Shown here: positions 1-8,565 of the stretch, piece after piece
How positions within the stretch are numbered: position 1 is the first letter of the stretch
Layout of the letters: every line of letters begins with the position of its first letter
Assembly: GCA_000949895.1 (NCBI GenBank)
Contig: JWIT01000004.1
Location: 354,012-418,011, forward strand
Origin: Agrobacterium arsenijevicii
GTDB taxonomy: Bacteria > Pseudomonadota > Alphaproteobacteria > Rhizobiales > Rhizobiaceae
Reading direction: 5' to 3'
Length of the DNA: 64,000 bases
The notes under the pieces: model-generated
Database searches by the model: none
Seen by the model: the letters and a program-made list of their open reading frames with translations, nothing else
What the model was told of the DNA's origin: nothing
Translations under genes and position numbers: made by a program

Positions 1-497
1 TAGACGCATTGGATCGCCTAGACCGTAAGATTTTGCGCATTCTGCAAGAGGATTCCACGCTGGCTGTCGCTGATCTGGCGAAGAAGGTCGGCCTTTCCAC
101 GACGCCCTGTTGGCGGCGTATCCAGAAGATGGAAGAAGATGGCGTCATCCGCCGGCGCGTGGCGCTGCTCGATCCGGTCAAGGTCAACACCAAGGTCACC
201 GTTTTCGTCTCCATCCGCACCGCCTCGCATTCCATCGAATGGCTGAAGCGTTTTTCCGAGGTGGTTTCCGAGTTTCCTGAGGTCGTCGAGTTTTACCGCA
301 TGAGCGGCGATGTCGATTATCTGCTGCGCGTCGTTGTGCCTGACATTGCGGCCTATGACGCCTTCTACAAGCGCATGATTGCCAAGATTGAAATTCGCGA
401 CGTTTCGTCTGCCTTCGCGATGGAACAGATCAAATACACGACGGAACTGCCGCTCGATTACATGCTGCTGGATAATCCCAAATCCGGCGAGGAATGA
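1..497 (+). CDS. Lrp/AsnC family transcriptional regulator (5' end outside window)
   Basis: Feast/famine DNA-binding regulator, probably sensing an amino acid. The N-terminal helix-turn-helix is clear: LDRLDRKILRILQ, then DLAKKVGLSTTPCWRRI. The remainder is a C-terminal RAM/AsnC ligand-binding domain with the usual SGDVDYLLRVV stretch. A TTG at 9 is in frame, but the open frame reads Asp-Ala before it and family members usually begin a few residues earlier. The true start is therefore probably just left of the window and the gene is partial. A hairpin terminator follows the stop. The regulated genes cannot be told from here. Confidence 0.88.
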   Translation, partial: DALDRLDRKILRILQEDSTLAVADLAKKVGLSTTPCWRRIQKMEEDGVIRRRVALLDPVKVNTKVTVFVSIRTASHSIEWLKRFSEVVSEFPEVVEFYRMSGDVDYLLRVVVPDIAAYDAFYKRMIAKIEIRDVSSAFAMEQIKYTTELPLDYMLLDNPKSGEE

Positions 498-523
498 TCC
501 GCGACTGATCAGGCCCTTTGAAC

Positions 524-557
524 AATGCCCTTTCCGGATGCCGGGGAGGGCATTTTT
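524..557 (+). terminator. Rho-independent terminator of the Lrp/AsnC gene
   Basis: An 8-bp stem (524-531 with 547-554) is followed at once by a short T run, 27 bases after the stop codon at 497. The rest of 558-789 shows no coding potential that I can support. Confidence 0.75.
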
Positions 558-789
558 CGTTCTGCGGTTTTGTTTTTCGCAAGTGCTCAAGCTGGTCATC
601 TGCCGGTTGCTTGAGAAACGTACCCGAGAGGCGCGCGGATGCGGCGCGGCAATCTTATTTCGCCTGTAACGGCAAATTCGCACATTCAATTCTCTTCGTG
701 CTTCCTCCACGCAAACTGGGATTTTGATAAAATCGCTCGAATATCTACGCTTTATATATCTGATGATGGCAACAGCGAAGGATATCCAC

Positions 790-1755
790 ATGCTCACACG
801 ACGCGGAACATTGGGACTGATTGCAGGGGCAACGGGGGCGGCATTCCTGCCGCATATCCGGCGGGCAGGCGCTGCCACCACCACATTGCGGATCGGCTGG
901 CAGAAGAATGGCGTGATTGCACTGGCGAAAAGCCAGGGTGCGCTCGAAGCGCTGCTGAAGGATCGCGGCATCGAGGTCAAATGGTCGGAGTTCTCCTCCG
1001 GGCCGCCGCTTCTCGAAGCGCTTGGCGCGGGCGCGCTGGATATCGGGCCGACGGGCGACGTGCCGCCGCTTTTCGCGCAGGCCGCCGGTGGCAATCTACG
1101 TTATGTGGGCACCTACAAGGGCGCGGCCGGCGGATCGGCAATCCTGGTGCAGAAGGATTCACCACTGAAGACGCTGGCGGACCTCAAGGGCAAGAAGGTC
1201 GCCTTCAAGCGTGGCTCCAGCGCCCATAATGTCACCGTGAAAGCATTGCGAAAGGCCGGTCTGACGCTGAACGACATAACATCCATCGACCTTGCCCCGC
1301 CGGATGCGGCGGCGGCTTTCCGCAGCGGCAGCATCGACGCCTGGTCGATCTGGGACCCTTATTTCGCCGTGGCGGAAAAGGAGCCGACGACGCGGGTTCT
1401 TGCGAGTGCCGAGGGTATTGTCGATCCGTGGAGCTATTTCCTCGCCAATGGCGACTTCGTGGAGAGCAATCCCGATCTTGTGCCGCTGATCCTGAAAGAA
1501 CTCGCGAGCGTCGGTGCAAAGGCGCAGGCCAATATCGACGAGACCGCAAAATTGCTGGCGGCGATCACCGGCGTTCCGCAGGATGTCACCAAGGTCTCGC
1601 TGACGCGTCCGGGGGCGGATCTGGGACGCGTGTCGCTGGTGCCGGATGAGGCCATCAGCTATCAGCAGGCACTTGCCGACGAGTTCTACGATCTGAAAAT
1701 CGTGCCGAAGAAACTCAAGGTGGCAGATATCGTTTGGCGTCCCAAGGCCAGTTGA
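790..1755 (+). CDS. ABC transporter substrate-binding protein, aliphatic sulfonate/nitrate/taurine type (SsuA-like)
   Basis: Periplasmic binding protein of 321 residues. I chose the ATG at 790 because AAGGA lies 7 bases upstream. The longer frame from 724 adds an unconvincing tail. The N-terminus TRRGTLGLIAGATGAAF has a twin arginine followed by a hydrophobic stretch, so it may be a Tat-type signal. The NMT1/SsuA-like fold is suggested by LRIGWQKNGVIALAKSQGALE, the GALDIGPTGDVPPLFA stretch and SIDAWSIWDPYFA. No permease or ATPase gene lies beside it. The ligand is a guess from family: aliphatic sulfonates or a related sulfur source. Confidence 0.85.
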   Translation: MLTRRGTLGLIAGATGAAFLPHIRRAGAATTTLRIGWQKNGVIALAKSQGALEALLKDRGIEVKWSEFSSGPPLLEALGAGALDIGPTGDVPPLFAQAAGGNLRYVGTYKGAAGGSAILVQKDSPLKTLADLKGKKVAFKRGSSAHNVTVKALRKAGLTLNDITSIDLAPPDAAAAFRSGSIDAWSIWDPYFAVAEKEPTTRVLASAEGIVDPWSYFLANGDFVESNPDLVPLILKELASVGAKAQANIDETAKLLAAITGVPQDVTKVSLTRPGADLGRVSLVPDEAISYQQALADEFYDLKIVPKKLKVADIVWRPKAS

Positions 1756-1814
1756 GCCGGGCGGAAAGCCGAGTCTCTTCAACCGTCTGGCTGTTATTGC
1801 TGAGAGATTGATTC

Positions 1815-1846
1815 AGGCAGGCGCTCCATTTCAGGAGCGCCTGCCT
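1815..1846. terminator. Hairpin between convergent genes
   Basis: Perfect 13-bp stem (1815-1827 with 1834-1846) and a 6-base loop, between the convergent binding-protein and methyltransferase genes. There is no T run on either strand, so it may act as a shared 3' end stabiliser rather than a classical terminator. Confidence 0.55.
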
Positions 1847-1851
1847 CTGTC

Positions 1852-2676
1852 TCAGCCCTTGAGCTTTGCAATCACCAGATGGCCGGGCGTCGGGTTGCCG
1901 TCCTGCATGCGCACGTTGATATCGGTGACTTCGACGATGTCGAAACCGGTCGCCGCCAGTCTTTCCCGGACATAGGTTTCCGCATGGGCGAAACGCTGGT
2001 GCGGGCCGACCATGTAGGGGCGTCCGGCCATGGTCGCTTCAGGTAGAGTTTCCGACGAGAAGATCAGCAGACCACCGGGGACAAGGTTTTCGGCGGCACC
2101 GAAAAATAGCGGTTCCAGCGCGCCGAGATAGGGCAGCACATCGGTTGCGGTGATGATGTCGAAGGGCTCGTCGTCATTGTCCTCAAGAAAATCCTCGGCT
2201 TCGGCGACGTAAAGCGTCTCGTAGAGGTCTTTTTCATGGGCGATCTCGACCATGTTTTCGGAAATGTCGATGCCGGTGATGTCGTCAGCCATGTCGCGCA
2301 GCGCTTCGCCGGTGAGGCCGGTGCCGCAGCCGAGATCGAGCAGGCGCTTGAAGGGGCCGAGATCAAGCGTTTGCAGGCGCTGGCGCACCATCATCGGTAC
2401 GGCATAACCGAGCTGTTCGACAAGAATATCCTCGAAGGCTTCGGCATGCTGGTCGAACAGGGTTTCGACATAGGCGTCGGGCGCTTTCGCCGGCGGTTCT
2501 CCGCGGCCCATGGCGGCGATACGGACGGCTGCACCGCCGTGATCGTCCGGGTCGATGGCCAGAACCTCTTCATAGGCCTTCACCGCCGCGTCGATATCAC
2601 CGGCTTTTTCAAGCGCGAGCGCGCGGTTGTAGGCTTCGGCAAGCGCCTCTTCGTCAATTTTCTGATTGTTCGTCAT
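1852..2676 (-). CDS. TPR-containing SAM-dependent methyltransferase
   Basis: 274 residues. Residues 10-45 form a TPR-like helix pair (EAYNRALALEKAGDIDAAVKAYEEVLAIDPDD). A class I methyltransferase follows: motif I LLDLGCGTGLTG at about 112-122, an acidic motif II around GIDISENMVEIA, and DIITATDVLPYLG as motif IV. It matches the predicted TPR-repeat methyltransferases common in rhizobia, whose substrate is unknown. The next gene on this strand is usg, upstream, separated by about 85 bases. Confidence 0.85.
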   Translation of the reverse strand: MTNNQKIDEEALAEAYNRALALEKAGDIDAAVKAYEEVLAIDPDDHGGAAVRIAAMGRGEPPAKAPDAYVETLFDQHAEAFEDILVEQLGYAVPMMVRQRLQTLDLGPFKRLLDLGCGTGLTGEALRDMADDITGIDISENMVEIAHEKDLYETLYVAEAEDFLEDNDDEPFDIITATDVLPYLGALEPLFFGAAENLVPGGLLIFSSETLPEATMAGRPYMVGPHQRFAHAETYVRERLAATGFDIVEVTDINVRMQDGNPTPGHLVIAKLKG

Positions 2677-2760
2677 CGTGCGGTATCCGTCAGCATTTTC
2701 GTTTGACGTCTGCTGTAAGCCGCAAGAGGAACGGGCGCAATGCTAATGTGGCGCGATGGC

Positions 2761-3048
2761 TCAGTGGAGGATGAACTCTCCTTTCAGCGCGCGCCATTCC
2801 TGCGCCGAGATAACCTGCCGGTGCACGTAGCGGACGGAGTGCAACGGGCCGTCGAGCTTTTCCTGCCAGAATTTGAGGAAACCGTGCATTTCGGGAAAGT
2901 CCGGGGCGAGATCATAGTCCTGCCAGACATAGGTCTGCAGAACCAGCGGATGGTCCGGCATGCGATAAAAAATCTGGGCGGTGGTGAGGCCGTAGCCCCT
3001 CAGCATCATTTCCATGTCCTTGTTCATGACGGCGGTTCCCGTTTTCAT
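2761..3048 (-). CDS. usg: Usg family protein
   Basis: 95 residues matching the small alphaproteobacterial Usg family, known as an ORF next to trp genes in some species and of unknown function. The diagnostic core is YGLTTAQIFYRMPDHP, then QTYVWQDYDLAPDFP and GPLHSVR. The first ATG (3048) gives MKTGTAV. A second ATG at 3027 with a GGGA upstream would give MNKDMEMM and is equally plausible. No trp gene is adjacent here. Confidence 0.85.
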   Translation of the reverse strand: MKTGTAVMNKDMEMMLRGYGLTTAQIFYRMPDHPLVLQTYVWQDYDLAPDFPEMHGFLKFWQEKLDGPLHSVRYVHRQVISAQEWRALKGEFILH

Positions 3049-3156
3049 GATTACCGATCACAGCATTGCCGCTGTATCGAATATGGGAACACGGCAGGGT
3101 TAATCCAACCTTGCCAAAGGTGTGGATTGTCACAAAATAGTTATATTTTTCAAAAT

Positions 3157-3188
3157 GTTGGCAGCCTCTGTTAGTGAGTGCTGCCAAC
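3157..3188 (-). terminator. Terminator of the amino acid ABC operon
   Basis: Read on the minus strand, a 9-bp stem (3188-3180 with 3165-3157) is followed by ATTTTG. It lies just past the stop of the last permease gene at 3196. Confidence 0.6.
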
Positions 3189-3195
3189 TTGGTCC

Positions 3196-4026
3196 CTAAC
3201 GCTTGAGGTGGCGTGTCAGGCGGGCTTCGAGCCATGCCCAGACGTGTCGGAGCGTTTCGACGATCGTCAGGTAGAAGATCGCGGCCCAGAGATAGGCCTG
3301 ATAATCGAACGTGCGGGAAAAGGCATAACGTGTCTGCCCCATCAGGTCGAAAACCGTGACAATGGAGACCACGGCCGAGCCCTTGATCATCAGGATGATC
3401 TCGTTGCCATAGGGACGCAGTGCCACGATGAGTGCCTGCGGCAGGACGACCTTGCGGAAGGTGATGAATTTCGACAGGCCGAGCGAAGCGGCGCCTTCAT
3501 GCTGGCCGCGCGGTACGCTCTGGATCGCTCCGCGCAGGATTTCGGCCTGATAGGCGGCGGTGTTGAGGGTGAGCGACAGCAACCCGCAATACCACGCCTC
3601 GCGGAAAAACCACCACAGGCCGACGGTTTCCAGCCCCTGACGGAAGCTGCCGAGGCCGTAATAGATCAGGAAAAGCTGCGCCAGCAGCGGTGTGCTGCGA
3701 AAGATGTAGACATAGGCGTAGGCAAGCGCCCCGATAATACGGTTTTCCGACATGCGGGCAAAGGCGATCGGTACCGAGAGAAGAGAGCCGAGGACGATCG
3801 AACTGCCGACCAGCGTCAGCGTGGTGATGAGACCATCGATATAACGCGGCCCGTAACGCTCGAATTTCGTCCAATCCCAGCCTTCGATCATGGCAAAGAT
3901 CAGCCCGGCGGCGAGCAGCAGCCAGAGCGTGATGACGGCGATGCCGAGGACGCGTGAAATGTTGAGGGGTTTGTCGATTGCGATCGGTGCCGGGCGTGGC
4001 GGAATGAGTTCCTGAACGTGGCTCAT
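3196..4026 (-). CDS. Polar amino acid ABC transporter permease (HisM-like)
   Basis: 276 residues, inner membrane. After a polar N-terminus, a first membrane helix (ALGIAVITLWLLLAAGLIF region) is followed by the His/Glu/Gln/Arg/opine permease core. The EAA loop that docks on the ATPase is present (HEGAASLGLSKFITFRKVVLPQA, about residues 178-200). Its ATG overlaps the stop of the upstream permease gene by 4 bases, so translation is probably coupled. No ATPase gene is linked. The substrate is probably a basic or polar amino acid, or an opine. Confidence 0.88.
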   Translation of the reverse strand: MSHVQELIPPRPAPIAIDKPLNISRVLGIAVITLWLLLAAGLIFAMIEGWDWTKFERYGPRYIDGLITTLTLVGSSIVLGSLLSVPIAFARMSENRIIGALAYAYVYIFRSTPLLAQLFLIYYGLGSFRQGLETVGLWWFFREAWYCGLLSLTLNTAAYQAEILRGAIQSVPRGQHEGAASLGLSKFITFRKVVLPQALIVALRPYGNEIILMIKGSAVVSIVTVFDLMGQTRYAFSRTFDYQAYLWAAIFYLTIVETLRHVWAWLEARLTRHLKR

Positions 4027-4826
4027 CGGCTTACTCCCGATTTGCGCGACCAGCGATCAATGAAGCCGATGCCGATGGAGGAGAGAAGTGCGAGGATGAG
4101 GTAGAGCAGGCAGGCGATGCCGTAGAAGAAGAAGGCTTCCTTGCTGACGCGGGCGGCGATGCCGGTCTGGCGGATGATATCGGCAAGGCCGATGATCGAG
4201 ACGTAGGAGGTATCTTTCAGCAGGATGACCCAGAGGTTGGTCATGCCGGGCAGGGCGATCCTGACCAGCTGCGGAATGATGATAAGCACCATGGTGCGGC
4301 TGCGCGAAAGGCCAAGTGCGTCGCCCGCCTCATATTGCCCCTTCGGAATGGCCTTGAAGGCCGACAGCAGCACTTCGGAGGCATAGGACGAGAACACCAC
4401 TGACAGCGCGACCATGCCCGCCACGAAGGCGTTGATCTCGATCGGACCGGTAATGCCGACGTAACCGGCAACCGATTGCAGCAGCATCTGGATGCCGTAA
4501 TAGACGATGAACAGGGTCAGGAGTTCCGGCAGGCCACGGAAGATGGTGGTATAGACACCGGCCGCCAGCCGCAGCGATTTTTCCTCCGATTGCGCAGCGA
4601 GCGCGATGAGGAAACCGATCAGAAGCCCGACGGGCAGGGTGGCAAGCGCCAGCGAGATCGTGACCTTGACGCCAAAGGCGATCTCGTCGCCCCAGCCGGC
4701 ATCGCCGCAGGTAACGAGAGTGCCGTTTCCGAAAAGCGTGAAGAGACCGACCGGCCCACAGAAGGGATCGAGAAGTGTCGAGACATAGGTCCAGAACGCA
4801 CCTATGGCGGAAAATGCTCCGCTCAT
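4023..4826 (-). CDS. Polar amino acid ABC transporter permease (HisQ-like)
   Basis: 267 residues, second permease subunit. It has about five membrane helices and the EAA loop QYEAGDALGLSRSRTMVLIIIPQ near residue 165. It lies between the binding-protein gene upstream and its partner permease downstream. The 113-base gap to the binding-protein gene contains a strong hairpin that probably lowers permease expression relative to the binding protein. Confidence 0.88.
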   Translation of the reverse strand: MSGAFSAIGAFWTYVSTLLDPFCGPVGLFTLFGNGTLVTCGDAGWGDEIAFGVKVTISLALATLPVGLLIGFLIALAAQSEEKSLRLAAGVYTTIFRGLPELLTLFIVYYGIQMLLQSVAGYVGITGPIEINAFVAGMVALSVVFSSYASEVLLSAFKAIPKGQYEAGDALGLSRSRTMVLIIIPQLVRIALPGMTNLWVILLKDTSYVSIIGLADIIRQTGIAARVSKEAFFFYGIACLLYLILALLSSIGIGFIDRWSRKSGVSR

Positions 4827-4883
4827 GCCAGTTTTCCCCCGCGGTCTTAAGCCGCCGTGATTGTTATGGTTACGTTTTCAAAC

Positions 4884-4913
4884 AAAAATGGCGGAAGGGC
4901 AAGCCTTCCGCCA
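4884..4913 (-). terminator. Intra-operon hairpin with T run between binding-protein and permease genes
   Basis: On the minus strand a 10-bp perfect stem (4913-4904 with 4898-4889) is followed by TTTTTG. It lies 27 bases after the binding-protein stop and before the permeases. This is a typical partial terminator or mRNA stabiliser that raises the binding protein over membrane subunits. Confidence 0.7.
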
Positions 4914-4939
4914 CGAGATTTCAACAAGCGTTATGCCGG

Positions 4940-5713
4940 TTATTGGCCGTAAACGTCGAAATCGAAGTATTTTTTGTTGATTTCCTGATACTTGCCGTTG
5001 GCGCGGATGGCGGCGATGGCGGCCGTGAACTTGTCGGCGAGCGCCGTGTCGCCCTTGCGGACAGCGATGCCTGCGCCATTGCCGTTGATCTCGACATCCA
5101 CCGGAAGCGGCGTCAGGATCTTGCAGCACTTGCCGGCATCCGACTTCAGCCATTCCGACAGGACGACAATATCGTCGATGACGGCGTCGATGCGGCCGTT
5201 GGCGATGTCGAGCTTATATTCGTCGGCGGTCGGGTACATTTTCAGGTCGGAACCCGGGAAATGCTTTTCGGCATAGTTGGAGTGGGTGGTGGAACCCTGG
5301 GCGCCGAGCGACTTGCCCTTCAGGTCGTCGACGGACTTGATCGGCGAATCCTTCGGTACGGCGATTGCCGGCGGGGTGTTGTAATATTTCTTGGAGAAAT
5401 CGACCTTCTGGAGACGCTCCGGGGTGATCGACATGGATGCGATGATGGCGTCGAACTTCTTGGCCTGAAGGGCGGGAATGATGCCGTCCCAATCATTGGT
5501 GACGAAGGTGCATTCGGCCTTCATTTCGACGCACAGCGCCTTGGCGATGTCGATGTCGAAGCCGGTCAGCGTACCGTCGGCTTCCAGATTGTTGAAGGGC
5601 GGGTAGGCGCCTTCGGTGCCGATGACGATCTTGTCCTGCGCAAGGGCGGCGCCGGAAAACAGCGAGATGGCGGCAATCGATACGGCTGCGAGCAGGCGGG
5701 TGGAAATAGGCAT
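4940..5713 (-). CDS. Polar amino acid ABC transporter substrate-binding protein (LAO/HisJ type)
   Basis: 257 residues with a cleavable signal peptide (LLAAVSIAAISLFSGAALA, cleavage near residue 25). The mature start KIVIGTEGAYPPFNNLEADG and TGFDIDIAKALC are hallmarks of the family-3 binding proteins. It includes the small-loop disulfide cysteines (LCVEMKAEC) also seen in LAO-, His- and opine-binding proteins. It is the first gene of the three-gene transporter operon. The ligand is probably lysine/arginine/ornithine, histidine or a related opine; sequence alone does not settle it. Confidence 0.9.
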   Translation of the reverse strand: MPISTRLLAAVSIAAISLFSGAALAQDKIVIGTEGAYPPFNNLEADGTLTGFDIDIAKALCVEMKAECTFVTNDWDGIIPALQAKKFDAIIASMSITPERLQKVDFSKKYYNTPPAIAVPKDSPIKSVDDLKGKSLGAQGSTTHSNYAEKHFPGSDLKMYPTADEYKLDIANGRIDAVIDDIVVLSEWLKSDAGKCCKILTPLPVDVEINGNGAGIAVRKGDTALADKFTAAIAAIRANGKYQEINKKYFDFDVYGQ

Positions 5714-6056
5714 TTCGATCCTCTCTTTTGGTCGTTCATCCGCAGTCTGTTGTTTTTTTCAGTGCGGACGCCTTGAGCGCCAGGCGCGACAGAACGGTTT
5801 GCCGTTCGTGGCCTTCGGCGCGGCTCAGATTATTCATCCGGTTGGTCAAAAAATGCAACTGCAATATTAGTGACCGCGATTCCGCCGCGGAGCTTTCACG
5901 AAAACGCCTTGATCTGTTCATTTCCGGTACACAAGGCTTTGGTCATCATGGGAACCGAAGCGTGTGAAGCGCGTTGACCAGCGCCTGCACGCGCGGCCGG
6001 ATTCACAATGTCGCGGTATAAGCGGCGTATAACGATTGGCAGATGAGGAAGCACCG
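5714..6056. other. Intergenic region between divergent genes
   Basis: 343 bases separating the binding-protein gene (minus) from the OmpA-family gene (plus). It must hold two divergent promoters. I see TATAAG/TATAAC-like boxes at about 6017-6033 but no convincing -35 partner, and no supported ORF. Confidence 0.5.
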
Positions 6057-8381
6057 ATGCTGAAGAAGAACACATTGCTGACGGGGGTGGTTTTCCCCCT
6101 CATGTCGCTGGCGATCGCGGTGGAGCCGGCTGCTGCCGGTTATGCCGGAGCCGCACGGGTGCAGACGCAAATGCCCCAGTCACAGACACCGGTAATCTTG
6201 GCGCAGGCACAACCGCAGCCGGAAGAGCAGAACCCGGAAGAATTGCTGCGCAAGCAGCGCCAGCAGGCCGAAGAGGCACAGCCGAAGGCCGAGCCGCAGA
6301 AACATGAACAGGCGCCAGAGCCGGCGCGCGAGCCCAAGCCGGAAGCAGCACCTGCCGAGCCGCGCCCCGAACCCAAACGGGAACCGCAGCCAGAGCCCAA
6401 ACGGGAACCGCAGCCAGAACCCCAGCGGGAGCCTCAGCCCGAGCCGCAAAGGGAACCGAAGCAGCGCGAAGCCCGCCCGGAACCGGCGCCAGCCGAACAA
6501 CCGGCGCAGGAGCGCCCGCGTCGTGCGCAGGAGCCGCAGGGGGAGGGCGAACAGCGCCCCGCACGCAAGCGCCCACAGGCCGAGCCGGAAGCCGCACCCG
6601 CAGCGCCAGCCCCGGCAGAACAGCAGCCGCAGGAACGGCCGCGTAAACCGGAACGGGCAGAACAGCCCGCAGGCGAGGGCGAGCAGCGTCCGCCACGTCC
6701 GCGCAAACCGGAGCCTGCAAAGGAGCCGGCGGCCGAACAGCCTGCCGCGCGCCCTGAAAATACCGAGCAGCCCGCCAAGCCGCGCGAACCCGCCCCCGAG
6801 AAGAAGCCGGTAGAGGAAAAGGCACCAGCTCCAGTTCCGGCCCCGGAACCGAAAGCGGAGCCGGCTGAAAAGGCCGTACCGGAGAAAAAGCCTGCCGCCC
6901 CCGAACCCGCCGTAAAGGAAGTGCCAGTTCCGAAGGAAGCGCCGACACCGGCACGGCCGCCGGCTCCGGAGGCGCAGCCGAACCCCGCGCCGGGCCAGCA
7001 GCCTTCCGAAAAACCGGCACCTGAAGGCCAGGGCAAGACGGAGCCCGCAGCGCCGCTGCCGGGCACGCCAACGCCTCCGCCGCCAAGTGGTGCGACGACC
7101 GGACAGGCGCCTGCCGGCGAACCCGTTCCCAATCAGGTCGCTATCCCGCAGACGGAAGCGCCTCCGACAACGAAGCAGGAACTGGACAAGGCCAAGGCTA
7201 TCGCCAAGGATCCGTCCAAGACCGCCGACACCGTTATCCTGCCCGTCGACAAGGGGGCTGCCGTTCTCGACAGCGACAAGGAAGTGGAACGCTCCGGCAA
7301 CAACCAGGCACGCGAACAACGTCGCCGCGAACGTGAGCAGGCCGGTGACGTGAAGGTGCCGACATCAGATGCCGAGGCGCAGCGCGCCGGTGCCGCCGAA
7401 GGCAAGGCTCCGCCGCCGCCGGTGAAGATGGAGGCGATCACTTCCCAGCAGGGCGAGCGCATCGACCGCCGTCCGCAATATGACCGGCCGGAAGGTGCGC
7501 GGGAATGGCAGCCGCGCGAAGGCGGCCGGCGTGACCAGGATCGCGATGCGCCGATCATCCTGCAATTCGGCGACCGCGTGGTGGTGCGCGGCGACGACAA
7601 CCAGCGCTTCATCCGTGATGGCGGCGAGCCCTATTACGAGCGCCTGCCCGGCGGACGCGTCCGCGAGACCGTCGAGCGCCGGGATGGCACGCAGGTGGTG
7701 ACGATCCGCAACCGCTACGGCGACGTCATCCAGCGTTCGCGCATCGATGACCGTGGCCGGGAATATGTGCTGTTCTACGCACCGGAACTGATGGAAGAAC
7801 CGGACCGCGAATACGTCTATCGCGATCCCGGTCTCGACCTGCCGCCGATGCGTCTGCGCATTCCCGTCCGTGATTACATCATCGACACGTCGAGCGATCC
7901 GGACCGCGATTATTACCGCTTCCTGGAGCAGCCGCCGGTAGAGCCGGTGGAGCGTGTCTATTCGCTGGATGAAGTGCGTTATTCGGCCCGTATCCGCGAC
8001 AAGGTGCGCCGTATCGACCTCGATACGATCACCTTCGCCACGGGCAGCGCTGAAATCCCGATGGCGCAGGCGCGTTCGCTGCGCAAGGTGGCGGATGCGA
8101 TCAACAAGGCGCTGGCTAAGAACCCGGCGGAAACCTTCCTGATCGAAGGCCATACCGATGCTGTCGGTTCGGATGAAAGCAACCTCGTGCTTTCCGACGA
8201 GCGCGCCGCCTCCGTCGCCAATGTCCTGACCGATGTTTACGGCATTCCGCCGGAAAACCTCGCGACGCAGGGTTATGGCGAGCGCTACCTGAAGGTCCAG
8301 ACGCTCGGCCCGGAACAGCAGAACCGCCGCGTCACCATCCGCCGCGTCACGCCGCTGGTAAGGCCGGTCGCCCAGAACTGA
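6057..8381 (+). CDS. OmpA-family cell envelope protein with long Pro/Glu/Arg-rich region
   Basis: 774 residues. The ATG at 6057 has AGGAA 6 bases upstream. A signal peptide (LLTGVVFPLMSLAIAVEPAAAG) is followed by about 320 residues of Pro/Glu/Gln/Arg/Lys/Ala-rich low-complexity sequence (roughly 48-370), including near-perfect tandem EPKREPQP units at about 103-135. A middle domain of unknown type (about 500-640) contains FGDRVVVRGDDN and RDGTQVVTIRNRYGD. The C-terminal OmpA domain (about 650-770) is intact, with TFATGSAEI, IEGHTDAVGSDESNLVLSDERA and NRRVTIRR, which bind peptidoglycan. It probably links the outer membrane or periplasm to the wall. No beta-barrel domain is apparent. Confidence 0.9.
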   Translation: MLKKNTLLTGVVFPLMSLAIAVEPAAAGYAGAARVQTQMPQSQTPVILAQAQPQPEEQNPEELLRKQRQQAEEAQPKAEPQKHEQAPEPAREPKPEAAPAEPRPEPKREPQPEPKREPQPEPQREPQPEPQREPKQREARPEPAPAEQPAQERPRRAQEPQGEGEQRPARKRPQAEPEAAPAAPAPAEQQPQERPRKPERAEQPAGEGEQRPPRPRKPEPAKEPAAEQPAARPENTEQPAKPREPAPEKKPVEEKAPAPVPAPEPKAEPAEKAVPEKKPAAPEPAVKEVPVPKEAPTPARPPAPEAQPNPAPGQQPSEKPAPEGQGKTEPAAPLPGTPTPPPPSGATTGQAPAGEPVPNQVAIPQTEAPPTTKQELDKAKAIAKDPSKTADTVILPVDKGAAVLDSDKEVERSGNNQAREQRRREREQAGDVKVPTSDAEAQRAGAAEGKAPPPPVKMEAITSQQGERIDRRPQYDRPEGAREWQPREGGRRDQDRDAPIILQFGDRVVVRGDDNQRFIRDGGEPYYERLPGGRVRETVERRDGTQVVTIRNRYGDVIQRSRIDDRGREYVLFYAPELMEEPDREYVYRDPGLDLPPMRLRIPVRDYIIDTSSDPDRDYYRFLEQPPVEPVERVYSLDEVRYSARIRDKVRRIDLDTITFATGSAEIPMAQARSLRKVADAINKALAKNPAETFLIEGHTDAVGSDESNLVLSDERAASVANVLTDVYGIPPENLATQGYGERYLKVQTLGPEQQNRRVTIRRVTPLVRPVAQN

Positions 8382-8397
8382 TTGGGTTCAGGAACTG

Positions 8398-8436
8398 AAA
8401 AAGGCCCGGAAAGCGCAAGCTCTACGGGCCTTTTTT
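8398..8436 (+). terminator. Terminator of the OmpA-family gene
   Basis: 11-bp stem (8398-8408 with 8425-8435) bounded by an A run and a T run, 17 bases past the stop codon. Confidence 0.85.
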
Positions 8437-8469
8437 GTTGTTGTTGACAAGCCTTTCCAGCAACTCGGC

Positions 8470-8545
8470 GTCATCCTCGGGCTTGACCCGAGAATCCGTT
8501 TATTTGCACCGGAGTGTGGATCCTCGGGTCAAGCCCGAGGATGAC
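8470..8545. repeat. Paired rhizobial palindrome, family A (short form)
   Basis: Two inverted copies of a unit beginning GTCATCCTCGGGCTTGACCC (8470-8492 and the complement at 8518-8545) separated by about 25 bases. Each arm is itself a palindrome around TCGGG-CCCGA. Similar elements lie at 18202, 38973 and on both sides of the GIY-YIG gene at 61961/62382. Confidence 0.85.
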
Positions 8546-8565
8546 CAAGGAAAGGAGGTTGCCCT

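Noticed and set aside
6340..6460. Tandem short repeats considered as a CRISPR array
   Set aside because: They are in-frame codon repeats (EPKREPQP) without spacers and lie within a coding sequence.
6180..7319. Gly-, Leu- or Arg-rich open frames on the minus strand opposite the OmpA-family gene
   Set aside because: They are the complement of the Pro/Glu/Arg repeat region. Low complexity explains the open frames.
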